Assembly (NCBI RefSeq): GCF_037622515.1 | Contig: NZ_JBBJCN010000004.1 | Span: forward strand, 310,001-374,000 | Source: Paradesertivirga superstes | Lineage (GTDB): Bacteria; Bacteroidota; Bacteroidia; Sphingobacteriales; Sphingobacteriaceae | Direction: 5' to 3' | Length of the DNA: 64,000 nucleotides | Part shown: positions 14,875 to 23,683 of the stretch, in pieces | Position numbering within the stretch: position 1 is the stretch's first letter | Layout: each line of letters begins with the position of its first letter | Position numbers and translations under genes: made by a program | Notes under the pieces: generated by a model | Seen by the model: the letters and a program-made list of their open reading frames with translations, nothing else | What the model was told of the DNA's origin: nothing | Database searches by the model: none

Positions 14875-17343
14875 ATGTCGCACACGCTATACCCGGTAAA
14901 AGAAATTAAGGAAGTAATTAATGCAGAAGGAGTTCTGAACCATCCGGAAGCAAACATCCGCACCTTGGTTTTCGACAGTCGCAAGTTAACCGACATGGAA
15001 CATGCTTTATTTTTTGCTTTAAAAGGTCGAAGAGACGGGCATGAATACCTGCAGGAAGTATATGACCAGGGAATCAGGAATTTCGTAATCTCTGAAGATT
15101 CTGCAGTTTTAAAAAATCACCCCGACGCCAATATTCTGATTGTACATGATACCCTTCAGGCAATGCAACTCCTAACTGCCTGGCATAGAAAACAATTTGA
15201 ATATCCTGTAATAGCAATAACAGGCAGCAACGGAAAAACGATTGTCAAAGAATGGCTTTATCAATTGCTTGCGCCAGAAAAAAACATTGTTCGCAGCCCC
15301 AAAAGTTATAATTCCCAAATCGGAGTGCCTCTTTCTGTCTGGGAAATGAATGAAGATCATTCGATGGCAATATTCGAAGCAGGCGTTTCACACACAGGAG
15401 AAATGATCAACCTTGCGCGGGTTATCCAGCCCACAATAGGACTTTTAACAAATATTGGAGAAGCGCATAACGAGGGTTTCGCCGACAGGGAAGAAAAAAT
15501 CAGAGAAAAGCTTTTACTATTCGCAAATACAGACCTGTTTATTTACTCACCAAAATATCTGAAAGGCTATACCGGTGAAATCCCCGGGAAAGAGAAATTT
15601 ACCTGGTCATGGGATGAAGAAGCTGATTTAATGCTTATTGACGATGAGATTCTGGAGGATAAATATCTTTTTATAAGAGGTAAGTACCAAAACCGGGATG
15701 TGCAGTGTGCTATTCCGTTTATAGATGCCGCGTCTGTAGAAAATGCAATTTGTTGCTGGGCCACTATTTTAGCCCTGGGGTATTTACCCCAGGATGCCGA
15801 TCTCAGACTGGAAAAACTTCATCCAATAAAAATGCGTTTGGAGTTAAAAGCTGGCATTAATAATTGTTCGATTATTGATGATTCTTATAGTTCAGATATC
15901 TCCTCCTTAGCTATTGCCCTTGATTTTCTGAAACAGCAAAACCAACATTTAAAACGTTCCTTAATATTGTCCGATATTCCTGAAGCCGGAATTGATTCTG
16001 ACACTCTATATGAACAGGTAGGCAAACTTCTGAAAAACAAGGAAGTGGACCGTTTTATTGGTGTGGGAGAAGAAATCAGGAAGCATGCTGATAAATTCGT
16101 TATTGAAAAATCTTTTTTTAAGGATACTGATGACCTGATTAATAACCTCGATACTTTAAAACTAAACAATGAAACAATTTTAATTAAAGGTGCGAGGGCA
16201 TTCGGCTTCGAGCAGGTAAGTACTTTACTAACTAAAAAAGTACACGAAACTATGCTCGAAATTAATTTAAATGCGCTCGAGTATAATCTGAATCATTATA
16301 AGTCACACCTTAAAAAAGGCGTTAAACTAATGGTAATGGTAAAAGCCTTTTCATACGGAAGCGGCAGCTTTGAAATAGCTAACCTGTTGCAGTTTAACAA
16401 AATAGACTGGCTGGCTGTTGCTTATGCGGATGAAGGTGTGACACTTAGAAAAGCCGGAATAACATTACCAATCATGGTGATGAACCCCGACTCGATGGCG
16501 TTTGATGTTATGGTAGAGCATACTTTAGAACCTGAAATTTATAGTTTCCGTGTGCTTAAAGATTTTATAGAAGCCCTGAATCGCAAAAATCAGGAAAGTT
16601 ATCCGGTCCATATAAAACTTGATACGGGGATGCACCGACTGGGATTTTCACCTGCTGATATTGAGCGATTACTGAAAGAAATTGAAAACTGCCCCGCCAT
16701 AAAAATAAAAAGCGTTTTCTCACATCTTGTTGCAAGTGAAGATCCGCATATGGATGATTTTACAGAACAGCAAATTTCTTTATTTAAAGAAATTACTGCC
16801 AGAATTGAAAAATCAGTGGGTTATAACTTCCTGCGCCACATCGCCAATACTTCAGCCATCAGCCGGATCCCTGAAGCGCAATTTGACATGGTCCGTCTTG
16901 GCATCGGCCTTTACGGGATCGATAATTTTTTTCAAAATAAAAAGTCTCCATTACAAACAGTTACTACATTAAAAACCAGCATCTCGCAAATTAAAGAACT
17001 TGCACCAGGTGATACTGTAGGTTACAATAGAAAAGGTGTACTACCGAATGGAGGAAAAGTAGCCACTGTAAAAATCGGTTACGCGGACGGCTACAGCAGG
17101 AAACTTGGAAATGGAAATGGAAAAATGCTTGTAAATGGTGTAGAGGTACCAACAATCGGTAATATCTGTATGGATATGTGCATGCTGGATATTACAGGTG
17201 TGCACGCCAATGAAGGCGACGAAGTGATTGTATTTAATGACATAATTAAAGTGGAAGATATAGCCAGGCAAATTGATACCATCCCTTACGAAATATTAAC
17301 CGGTATCTCAGAACGGGTAAAAAGAGTATATTTCTATGAGTAG
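14875..17343 (+). CDS. murF-alr: MurF–alanine racemase fusion protein
   Basis: An 822-residue bifunctional cell-wall enzyme. The MurF half (1–455) adds D-Ala-D-Ala to the UDP-MurNAc-tripeptide; its ATP-binding loop is TGSNGKT (116–122). The alanine racemase half (461–822) begins LEINLNALEYNLNHY and has the PLP-binding lysine K490 in MVKAFSYGSG. It should supply D-alanine for the same step. The fusion is well known in Bacteroidota and is predicted to be cytosolic and essential. MurF halves in these fusions are often degenerate, but the loop is intact here. The ATG follows about 50 bases of AT-rich leader. Confidence 0.95.
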   Translation: MSHTLYPVKEIKEVINAEGVLNHPEANIRTLVFDSRKLTDMEHALFFALKGRRDGHEYLQEVYDQGIRNFVISEDSAVLKNHPDANILIVHDTLQAMQLLTAWHRKQFEYPVIAITGSNGKTIVKEWLYQLLAPEKNIVRSPKSYNSQIGVPLSVWEMNEDHSMAIFEAGVSHTGEMINLARVIQPTIGLLTNIGEAHNEGFADREEKIREKLLLFANTDLFIYSPKYLKGYTGEIPGKEKFTWSWDEEADLMLIDDEILEDKYLFIRGKYQNRDVQCAIPFIDAASVENAICCWATILALGYLPQDADLRLEKLHPIKMRLELKAGINNCSIIDDSYSSDISSLAIALDFLKQQNQHLKRSLILSDIPEAGIDSDTLYEQVGKLLKNKEVDRFIGVGEEIRKHADKFVIEKSFFKDTDDLINNLDTLKLNNETILIKGARAFGFEQVSTLLTKKVHETMLEINLNALEYNLNHYKSHLKKGVKLMVMVKAFSYGSGSFEIANLLQFNKIDWLAVAYADEGVTLRKAGITLPIMVMNPDSMAFDVMVEHTLEPEIYSFRVLKDFIEALNRKNQESYPVHIKLDTGMHRLGFSPADIERLLKEIENCPAIKIKSVFSHLVASEDPHMDDFTEQQISLFKEITARIEKSVGYNFLRHIANTSAISRIPEAQFDMVRLGIGLYGIDNFFQNKKSPLQTVTTLKTSISQIKELAPGDTVGYNRKGVLPNGGKVATVKIGYADGYSRKLGNGNGKMLVNGVEVPTIGNICMDMCMLDITGVHANEGDEVIVFNDIIKVEDIARQIDTIPYEILTGISERVKRVYFYE

Positions 17344-17376
17344 TCAAAGAAATTCCCATTTATCCGTCTTCATTAA

Positions 17377-17384
17377 TACCTTTG
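17377..17384 (+). promoter_or_regulatory. TAnnTTTG promoter box of the DUF502 gene
   Basis: TACCTTTG matches the Bacteroidota -7 consensus. It ends only 7 bases before the ATG at 17392, so the transcript should be leaderless or nearly so. Confidence 0.5.
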
Positions 17385-17391
17385 CAGAATA

Positions 17392-17988
17392 ATGAGAAAT
17401 ATTGCCAGGGTTTTATTGAATTACTTTTTTAAAGGAGTATTGGTTGTTGTGCCTTTAGGTGCCGCTATTTTTCTGATCTATTGGATAATATCATCTGTTG
17501 ATAACGCATTAAACCTGAGTAATGCGATTGGAGTGGACGCTCAGGGCAAGCCTGTTTATATTCCCGGATTAGGAATTTTAACAGTTGTTGTCATCATTTT
17601 TATTGCTGGAATTATCGTTACTAATTTTATTACGGATCCGATTAAGGCCTGGTTTAGCCGATGGATAAAAAAAATACCGCTTTTAAGCTTTTTTTACTCT
17701 TCTATCAAAGATTTCACAGAGGCCTTCGTTGGCGACGAAAAGAAATTCAGTGAACCGGTTTTAGTTGAGCTTAACGATTCCGGACTTAAACAGGTGGGCT
17801 TTGTAACACATAAAAATCTTAATAAAATAAGACTTGCAGGCGAAGTAGCGGTTTATCTACCATTTGCCTATTCATTTGCGGGTCAGTTAGTTATTGTTAA
17901 ATCTGAAAGAATAAAACCTTTAAACATGACCGCAAGCGCGGCAATGAAGTTTGTTGTTTCCGGAGGTGTTAGCGGATTAACTGATTAA
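17392..17988 (+). CDS. DUF502-family membrane protein
   Basis: A 198-residue protein with two transmembrane segments (about 10–32 and 55–78) followed by a soluble domain containing SFFYSSIKDFTEAFVGDEKKF, a typical DUF502 stretch. Function is unknown in bacteria; the plant homologues (COV) affect membrane or vascular traits. It follows murF-alr by about 50 bases. It has its own TAnnTTTG box very close to the start codon. Confidence 0.88.
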   Translation: MRNIARVLLNYFFKGVLVVVPLGAAIFLIYWIISSVDNALNLSNAIGVDAQGKPVYIPGLGILTVVVIIFIAGIIVTNFITDPIKAWFSRWIKKIPLLSFFYSSIKDFTEAFVGDEKKFSEPVLVELNDSGLKQVGFVTHKNLNKIRLAGEVAVYLPFAYSFAGQLVIVKSERIKPLNMTASAAMKFVVSGGVSGLTD

Positions 17989-18500
17989 TTTAATAAGTCA
18001 ATATAGAGCTTATAATTCTCTTCATCAAAACACACAAAGTATACTTTTTCAATAGTATCATCCTTCAATAAGAAGTCTTTAACTGTGTTAACTGCAATTT
18101 TTGCCGCATCCGGTTTGGGATAGCCAAAAACTCCGGTGCTTATATTGGGGAAAGCTATCGTGAAGAGCTCATGCTTAACTGCCATTTCAAGAGAATTTCG
18201 ATAACAGTTACTTAATTTCTCGGCTTCCTGATGGTTGCCGCCCTGCCAAATCGGACCCACTGTATGGATTACATATTTGGCCGAAAGATTCCCGCCTGTA
18301 GTGATTACAGCCTCACCCGGAGGGCAAGTCCCTTGACGGGCAATTATCTCTTTGCATTCCTCAAGAATTTTCGGTCCTCCTGCTCGATGTATAGCTCCGT
18401 CAACACCTCCTCCACCCATTAATGAGGAATTGGCGGCATTTACAATGGCATCAACACTCAGTGCGGTAATGTCACCTTGACTGACAGCTATTTTATTCAT
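17985..18500 (-). CDS. macro-domain ADP-ribose hydrolase-like protein
   Basis: A single macro domain of 171 residues. VDAIVNAANSSLMGGGGVDGAIHRAGG is the adenosine/ribose-binding signature (key residues are the NAAN pair and the GGGGVDGAIH loop), and TGVFGYP is the second loop. Such MacroD-type enzymes hydrolyse O-acetyl-ADP-ribose or remove mono-ADP-ribose. The start is taken at MNKIAVSQGDI, with AAGG just upstream; an ATG six codons earlier is possible. Its stop codon overlaps the stop of the convergent DUF502 gene. Confidence 0.92.
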   Translation of the reverse strand: MNKIAVSQGDITALSVDAIVNAANSSLMGGGGVDGAIHRAGGPKILEECKEIIARQGTCPPGEAVITTGGNLSAKYVIHTVGPIWQGGNHQEAEKLSNCYRNSLEMAVKHELFTIAFPNISTGVFGYPKPDAAKIAVNTVKDFLLKDDTIEKVYFVCFDEENYKLYIDLLN

Positions 18501-18628
18501 AATACCTTGTGCTTCCATATTTGCATAACATAAATATTTCCGACAGGTTTGAACAGAATGGTTTACACTTTGGATCGTACAATCAAAACAGAAGCCTAAT
18601 TCAGGATGGAAGTAAAACCGGCAGACTC

Positions 18629-18666
18629 AAAAAAAAAAAGCAGACAATCTAAATTATCTGCTTTTC
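18629..18666 (-). terminator. terminator of the peroxiredoxin gene
   Basis: AAAAGCAGA…TCTGCTTTT form a stem around an AT-rich loop. On the minus strand the hairpin is followed by a long T-run. It starts just after the peroxiredoxin stop. Confidence 0.7.
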
Positions 18667-18678
18667 AAAATGATGCTA

Positions 18679-19314
18679 TTATTTATTAGGCTGGGGAGTG
18701 TAGCGTAAATATGGTTTTACAATCCTGTGTCCTTTGGGGAACCTTGCCGGAATATCCTCAGTTTTGATAGCTGGCGTTACAACCACATCTTCACCGTCTT
18801 TCCAGTCAGCTGGTGTAGCTACACCATAGTTAGCAGTCAATTGAAGTGAATCAATTACCCTTAAAATCTCAACAAAATTTCTTCCTGTTGATGCCGGATA
18901 GGAAATCATCAATTTTATTTTCTTATCAGGACTTATAATGAATAAAGAACGCACAGTGGCTGTTTCAGAAGCATTCGGATGGATCATATCATACAAACCC
19001 GATACTCTTCTATCTTCATCTGCAATAATTGGGAAATTAACTTCCACCCCTTGTGTTTCATTAATATCCTGTATCCAACCCTGATGTTTGTCGAGCGGAT
19101 CAACGCTTAAAGCCAGGACTTTCACATTTCGTTTTTCAAATTCCTCATTTAATGACGCAGTGCGTCCTAATTCAGTAGTACAAACGGGAGTATAATCTGC
19201 CGGATGAGAAAATAGAACAGCCCAGCTGTCTCCAAGATATTCATAAAAGTCTATTTCCCCTTTAGAGGTCTGCGCCTTAAAATTTGGTGCGGTGTCGCCT
19301 AATCGTAAGCTCAT
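18679..19314 (-). CDS. peroxiredoxin, Prx6 (1-Cys) type
   Basis: A 211-residue thiol peroxidase. The peroxidatic cysteine is C45 in HPADYTPVCTTELG. There is no resolving cysteine of the AhpC type, and the C-terminal extension with IPARFPKGHRIVKPYLRYT is that of the Prx6 subfamily. It reduces hydrogen peroxide or organic hydroperoxides in the cytosol. The gene is a single unit with its own terminator. No OxyR-like operator could be recognised. Confidence 0.93.
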   Translation of the reverse strand: MSLRLGDTAPNFKAQTSKGEIDFYEYLGDSWAVLFSHPADYTPVCTTELGRTASLNEEFEKRNVKVLALSVDPLDKHQGWIQDINETQGVEVNFPIIADEDRRVSGLYDMIHPNASETATVRSLFIISPDKKIKLMISYPASTGRNFVEILRVIDSLQLTANYGVATPADWKDGEDVVVTPAIKTEDIPARFPKGHRIVKPYLRYTPQPNK

Positions 19315-19389
19315 GATTTTAATTATTTAGGTAAGTATTAATATCTACTAAACTAACAGCTTTAAGTTTTAAAGAAAAATATTCTTTCA

Positions 19390-20295
19390 CTAAAAAAGAG
19401 AATCTGACCCCGAGATGAATTTAGACTCTGGCAAACTTGTCCCCAATCTTTCATTCAATTTTCTGAAAGTATAATCGGCAAGGATGGGTGTGTCTTTTTC
19501 ATCGTGCTGATGAAGGAAAAAACAGATCGAATTCAAGCCTTTCTCCGTCCAGTCAGCCAATCGTTTAACCCATTCATCAATCCGGCTATAATCTGTCGGA
19601 TCCAAACCATTACCTACAAAACGAATAAAGGCATAAGGTGTTGGGAGTTCCATATGAACGCAATCTCTTCTTCCCGAGGCATCGGTAATCACCGCGCCCT
19701 TTTTAACCTTATGCAGCAACTCGAAAAGATCTTTTCTTGCTGCAAGGTCACTGTACCATTCGGTGTGACGCACTTCAACAAACAAATCAAAATCATGGGG
19801 CAATTGCTCTAAGTAATTTTTTAAAACATCGAAGTTTTTGGGGCCAAAATTATCACTCAATTGCAAAAAGCACGGGCCCAGGTATTCACCAAACTCCGAA
19901 ATATTTTCAAGATATCGGGATGTATCTTCTTCAGCGTTTTTTTACCTGCGGATATGACTGATTGTCCTGGAAATCTTTGGAAAAAATTTAAAGTCCTTCC
20001 CTTCCCCGGCAGCTTTGTCTTTCCAGGCTATGATCTGATCAGTTTTAGGCACCTGGTAAAAAACCGCATTTAGTTCAATACTGTTAAAATGTTTAAAAAC
20101 CTGACTTCTTTTGTTTTTTCAGTATAAATCAAACCAACCCATTCTTTCCGTCCCCATTTTGCACAGCCAACATACAGGTCTGGTAGTTCAGGCTTTACAG
20201 CTTGTTTTAAAACAGCCGTTGTGAGTTCCGAATCCCCGAGGAAAACTAAAATCTATTTTATCAAGTTCGGTTACAGGTACTTTTCCAAAATCCAT
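19390..20295 (-). pseudogene. DUF72-family gene with frameshifts and a stop
   Basis: Starting at ATG 20295 (MDFGKVPVTELDKIDFSFP) the frame is lost at an extra G in the C4 run at 20234–20237. It then continues as TTAVLKQAVKPELPDLYVGC and AKWGRKEWVGLIY. It returns to the first frame between about 20100 and 20125 (HFNSIELNAVFYQVPKTDQI), meets an in-frame TAA at 19942–19944, and then runs clean to the end (FLQLSDNFGPKNFDVL…). Together the pieces give a full-length DUF72 protein of about 300 residues. Two shifts plus one stop indicate a dead gene. A sequencing error would have to have occurred three times. Confidence 0.85.
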
Positions 20296-20416
20296 AGTGT
20301 TATTTTACAACCTAAAGGTAACAACAAAGAACAATTCTTTACCATTTGCTTCCGCATCAGTAAAACAGAAGTTTCATTTTAAAGTTTATTACTTACTTGT
20401 TTTCGCAGGAAGAAAT

Positions 20417-21160
20417 ATGATAGAAACAGACGAACAGAAGAAAGAAGCACGTGTCTTTTATAGAGAAGCACTTGAATTACTAAAAGAATGCGGAACTAAT
20501 TATATGTTGGGTGGAGGTTTCGCAATGTCGCACTATACAGGAATTTACAGAGATACAAAAGACCTGGATATTTTTTGCAAACCAAATGAATACTCCCTGA
20601 TCCTGAAGTTTTTTGCGGAAAAGGGGTACCGGATCGAATTGTTTGATGTGAGATGGCTGGCAAAAATCTTTAAAGGTGACTACTTTATTGATGTAATTTT
20701 CGACACCGTTAATAACATTTGTACTGTAGACGACACCTGGTACAAGCACGCTTCAAAAGGCGAATTTGCCGGGATGCCTGTTAAGTTTTTATCAGCCGAA
20801 GACCTAATCTGGTGCAAAATTTATGTACAAAACAGGGAGAGATTTGACGGAGCTGATATAAACCACATTATATTAAAACATGGAAAAAAACTTGACTGGA
20901 AACGTCTGTTAGCCCGTTTAGATCCGCACTGGCACTTGCTGTTATCACAAATAATTAACTTTCAATTTGTATACCCAGCCGATTTTCATGATATCATTCC
21001 GAAATGGATTTTTGATGAATTGATGAGCAGAGCACATTTGCAATATGACTTGCCCTCGCCTCTCGAAAGAGTATGCCGTGGTCCGGTTATTGACCAAACT
21101 CAATACATGATCGACATTAAGGAATGGGATTACAAAGTTACTACCATCAAAACAGTATAA
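20417..21160 (+). CDS. nucleotidyltransferase-fold protein
   Basis: A 247-residue protein. The N-terminal domain has the pattern of minimal nucleotidyltransferases: a GGG motif (LGGGFAM, 31–37) followed by KDLDIFC with the metal-binding pair D49/D51. A third acidic site could be in DYFIDVIFD. A helical C-terminal half follows (LSAEDLIWCKIYVQNRERFDG…). The start is placed at MIETDE, which has AGGA about 6 bases upstream; the longer frame has no such signal. Three bases separate it from the metallophosphoesterase gene, so the two probably act together. The substrate is unknown; the layout resembles AbiEii/MNT-like enzymes, but I cannot assign it to one. Confidence 0.75.
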   Translation: MIETDEQKKEARVFYREALELLKECGTNYMLGGGFAMSHYTGIYRDTKDLDIFCKPNEYSLILKFFAEKGYRIELFDVRWLAKIFKGDYFIDVIFDTVNNICTVDDTWYKHASKGEFAGMPVKFLSAEDLIWCKIYVQNRERFDGADINHIILKHGKKLDWKRLLARLDPHWHLLLSQIINFQFVYPADFHDIIPKWIFDELMSRAHLQYDLPSPLERVCRGPVIDQTQYMIDIKEWDYKVTTIKTV

Positions 21161-21163
21161 GTT

Positions 21164-21901
21164 ATGGAGGAAGAAATAAAACGTACAAGGATCGCGGCTG
21201 TAGCAGACATACACGTTAAGGAAACAGATAAAGGCAAATGGGTTGAGTATTTTAAAGATATTTCAAAACATGCCGATGTACTGGTAATTGCCGGCGATTT
21301 AACGGATACCGGCGATGAACAGGAGGCACAGGTCTTATCCGAAGAATTAAATTCATGCAGCATACCGGTTGTTGCAGTGTTAGGAAATCACGATTTCGAA
21401 AAAGGCAGGCATAAGCTTATCAGGAGCATACTTCAGAATGAAAATGTACATATTTTAGACGGAGAAGCTATTATTATCGGTAATGTAGGCTTTGCGGGGG
21501 TTAAAGGTTTTGGCGGAGGGTTCGACAATCATATGCTTTCGATGTTTGGTGAAGGAGCTATGAAATCTTTTGTTCAGGAAGCAGTTGATGAAGCCTTGCA
21601 TCTCGACAGAGCCTTGGCTCGTTTAGATGAAAATCCAAACATCAAAAAAATCGCCATTTTGCACTATTCCCCAATCCGCGATACAGTTATTGGCGAATCG
21701 GAAGCTATATTTCCATTTCTGGGATCCTCGCGCCTGGCAGAACCTTTAAGCCGAAGGGGTGTAGAGGTTGCATTCCATGGTCACGCGCATATAGGCACCT
21801 TTAAGGGTGAAACTTCTGGTGGGGTACATGTATACAATGTAGCTAAGCCTCTTTTAATTAGAGAAGGTTACGGATCGGCCTACTTTTTACTGGAAGTTTA
21901 A
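21164..21901 (+). CDS. metallophosphoesterase
   Basis: A 245-residue calcineurin-like phosphoesterase with the full metal-binding set: DIH (D15, H17), GDLTD (D45), GNHD (N75, H76), a later LHYSP histidine and GHAHIG near residue 206. It lacks a signal peptide, so it is cytosolic. It probably hydrolyses a phosphodiester or nucleotide. It follows the nucleotidyltransferase gene by 3 bases, suggesting that one enzyme adds and the other removes a nucleotide, or that both process one nucleic acid or metabolite. Confidence 0.9.
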   Translation: MEEEIKRTRIAAVADIHVKETDKGKWVEYFKDISKHADVLVIAGDLTDTGDEQEAQVLSEELNSCSIPVVAVLGNHDFEKGRHKLIRSILQNENVHILDGEAIIIGNVGFAGVKGFGGGFDNHMLSMFGEGAMKSFVQEAVDEALHLDRALARLDENPNIKKIAILHYSPIRDTVIGESEAIFPFLGSSRLAEPLSRRGVEVAFHGHAHIGTFKGETSGGVHVYNVAKPLLIREGYGSAYFLLEV

Positions 21902-21961
21902 TTAACAGGTATACTTTGCATATCTGATCAATGCAAAGCTCATTTTTTCTTAGATTTGGCC

Positions 21962-22819
21962 ATGCTTACCCGATTGGGAATATTTGGATTAAAACTTCTA
22001 TCTTTTTTGCCATTAAATGTATTATACGTCCTTTCAGATGCTCTATTCATAGTTCTTTTTCATATCATGAAGTATCGTCGAATTGTTGTAGACGAAAACC
22101 TGAATAACGCGTTTCCTGAAAAGGATTCAGCGGAGAGGAAAAAAATAACTATTCAGTACTATAAATTTCTATGCGATTTAATTATTGAATCTGTTAAAAT
22201 GATTAGTATTTCCAAAGCCGAAGCGATGGAAAGATTCAAATTCCTGAACCCGGAATTACTGGATGAGTATTTTAAGAATAATAAAAGTGTAATTGCGGTT
22301 GCCGGTCATTACGGAAATTGGGAGATGGCCAGTAATGTGGGCCTAATCACAGATAAGAAAATTCTGATTGTGTATAAACCTTTATCAAATGAATTATTTG
22401 AACGGTTTATCAAAAAAGTCCGGTCCCGCTTTAGTGCGAAATTGATCCCAATGAAAAAATCTTTCCGGGAGATATTATCTTATAGGAAAGAACCAACGGT
22501 ATCTATTATTATTAGCGATCAAACGCCTGTAAAAAGTGATTCGCATATTTTTACAAGCTTCTTAAATCAGCCAACGGCGGTTTTTCAAGGCATAGAAAAA
22601 CTCGCCAAATCATATAATTATCCTGTTGTTTTTTGCGATGTAAAAGTAGTAAAACGCGGTCATTACAGCTGTGAATTTATACCTCTGGTAAATGAGCCGA
22701 AAGCTACCGCTGATCGTGAAATTACAGAGGCACATGTAAAATACCTGGAACAGATGATTCAAAAAGAGCCTCAATACTGGATTTGGTCGCACAAACGCTG
22801 GAAGTTAAAACCAGAATAA
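21962..22819 (+). CDS. LpxL/HtrB-type lipid A acyltransferase
   Basis: A 285-residue inner-membrane acyltransferase. The N-terminal hydrophobic anchor lies at about 5–35. The catalytic HxxxxE-type motif is GHYGNWEMA, and later YWIWSHKRWK is a family hallmark. It should transfer a secondary acyl chain to the lipid A precursor from acyl-ACP. The start is at ATG 21962; a TTG two codons upstream is possible but less likely. The gene stands alone, convergent with the PAS gene. Confidence 0.9.
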   Translation: MLTRLGIFGLKLLSFLPLNVLYVLSDALFIVLFHIMKYRRIVVDENLNNAFPEKDSAERKKITIQYYKFLCDLIIESVKMISISKAEAMERFKFLNPELLDEYFKNNKSVIAVAGHYGNWEMASNVGLITDKKILIVYKPLSNELFERFIKKVRSRFSAKLIPMKKSFREILSYRKEPTVSIIISDQTPVKSDSHIFTSFLNQPTAVFQGIEKLAKSYNYPVVFCDVKVVKRGHYSCEFIPLVNEPKATADREITEAHVKYLEQMIQKEPQYWIWSHKRWKLKPE

Positions 22820-22822
22820 AAT

Positions 22823-23527
22823 TTATAATCGTGTTTGAGGCCGGTGTCTTTCCGCATCTTTTCTTTCTTCCAGGTTTCTCATAATTTTTGTAAACCCTCT
22901 GTGAACATTATGCGTGTCAAACAGTGGAAAAACCAGACCACTTCCCCAAAACACAGACTTATCTTTACGAACATGATAACGCTCATCAATAGCCTTACCA
23001 TTTTTTATTGCCATTTCTAGCTCTTTCTCGGGTTCTTTACTCTCCTGATCCTTCTCAGTAAAAAAAACATGAGCCTTTTTCCCTAATATCTCCTCTTCAG
23101 AATAACCTAAAAGTCTTTCGGCTCCTTTATTCCAGCTGCTTACATCTCCCAATTTATCGGTAGTTATAACGGCATATTCTTCTAAACTTTCAACCACCTG
23201 CTTGTAAAAATCTTCACTTAACCGAAAGGTATTATCTTCCAGAACATCAGCAGGCATTAAATCAGGCATATTTTCATCCAAAGGCACATCAATCACCACT
23301 ATTGTAGAATTATCGATACCACAAGCCATTTGCATTGGTTCCTGGGTTATATGATAGTACGTTTCGAAACCATGAGGTAAGTTTTCAACTACAGGTTTCT
23401 CTCGTATCGGAAAAAGAGTTATGGTTAAAATTCCTGTTTCATCGTTTTCCTCGTTTTTGGCCAGAACAAAATAATAGCCTTTTTCAATAAGGTAGCCTAA
23501 GACGCTTGTATTTAAAGGTATAGTCAT
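22823..23527 (-). CDS. single-PAS-domain protein without output domain
   Basis: A 234-residue protein. Residues 1–95 form an uncharacterised acidic N-terminal region. Residues 110–230 are a PAS/PAC fold (DFYKQVVESLEEYAVITTD, then WNKGAERLLGYSEEEILGKK, FTEKD, and FTKIMRNLEERKDAE). No kinase, cyclase or HTH domain follows. It may be a free sensor module or act through protein contacts. Its stop lies 3 bases from the stop of the convergent acyltransferase gene. Confidence 0.8.
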   Translation of the reverse strand: MTIPLNTSVLGYLIEKGYYFVLAKNEENDETGILTITLFPIREKPVVENLPHGFETYYHITQEPMQMACGIDNSTIVVIDVPLDENMPDLMPADVLEDNTFRLSEDFYKQVVESLEEYAVITTDKLGDVSSWNKGAERLLGYSEEEILGKKAHVFFTEKDQESKEPEKELEMAIKNGKAIDERYHVRKDKSVFWGSGLVFPLFDTHNVHRGFTKIMRNLEERKDAERHRPQTRL

Positions 23528-23623
23528 AATGATGTATTTTAGTTAACCACCAATACTCTTTAATGTTTATACAGACTTACAGCTTAATAATATTATATTT
23601 TCCGTTTTGAAATATAGCATTGT

Positions 23624-23631
23624 TAACTTTG
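23624..23631 (+). promoter_or_regulatory. TAnnTTTG promoter box of rluF
   Basis: TAACTTTG matches the -7 consensus and gives a leader of about 50 bases to the ATG at 23684. A clear -33 element at the right spacing is not evident. Confidence 0.45.
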
Positions 23632-23683
23632 CAGTGCTAATACGCTTGAAATTTGGTTAAGAGCGTTATCATATCCTTTAAAA

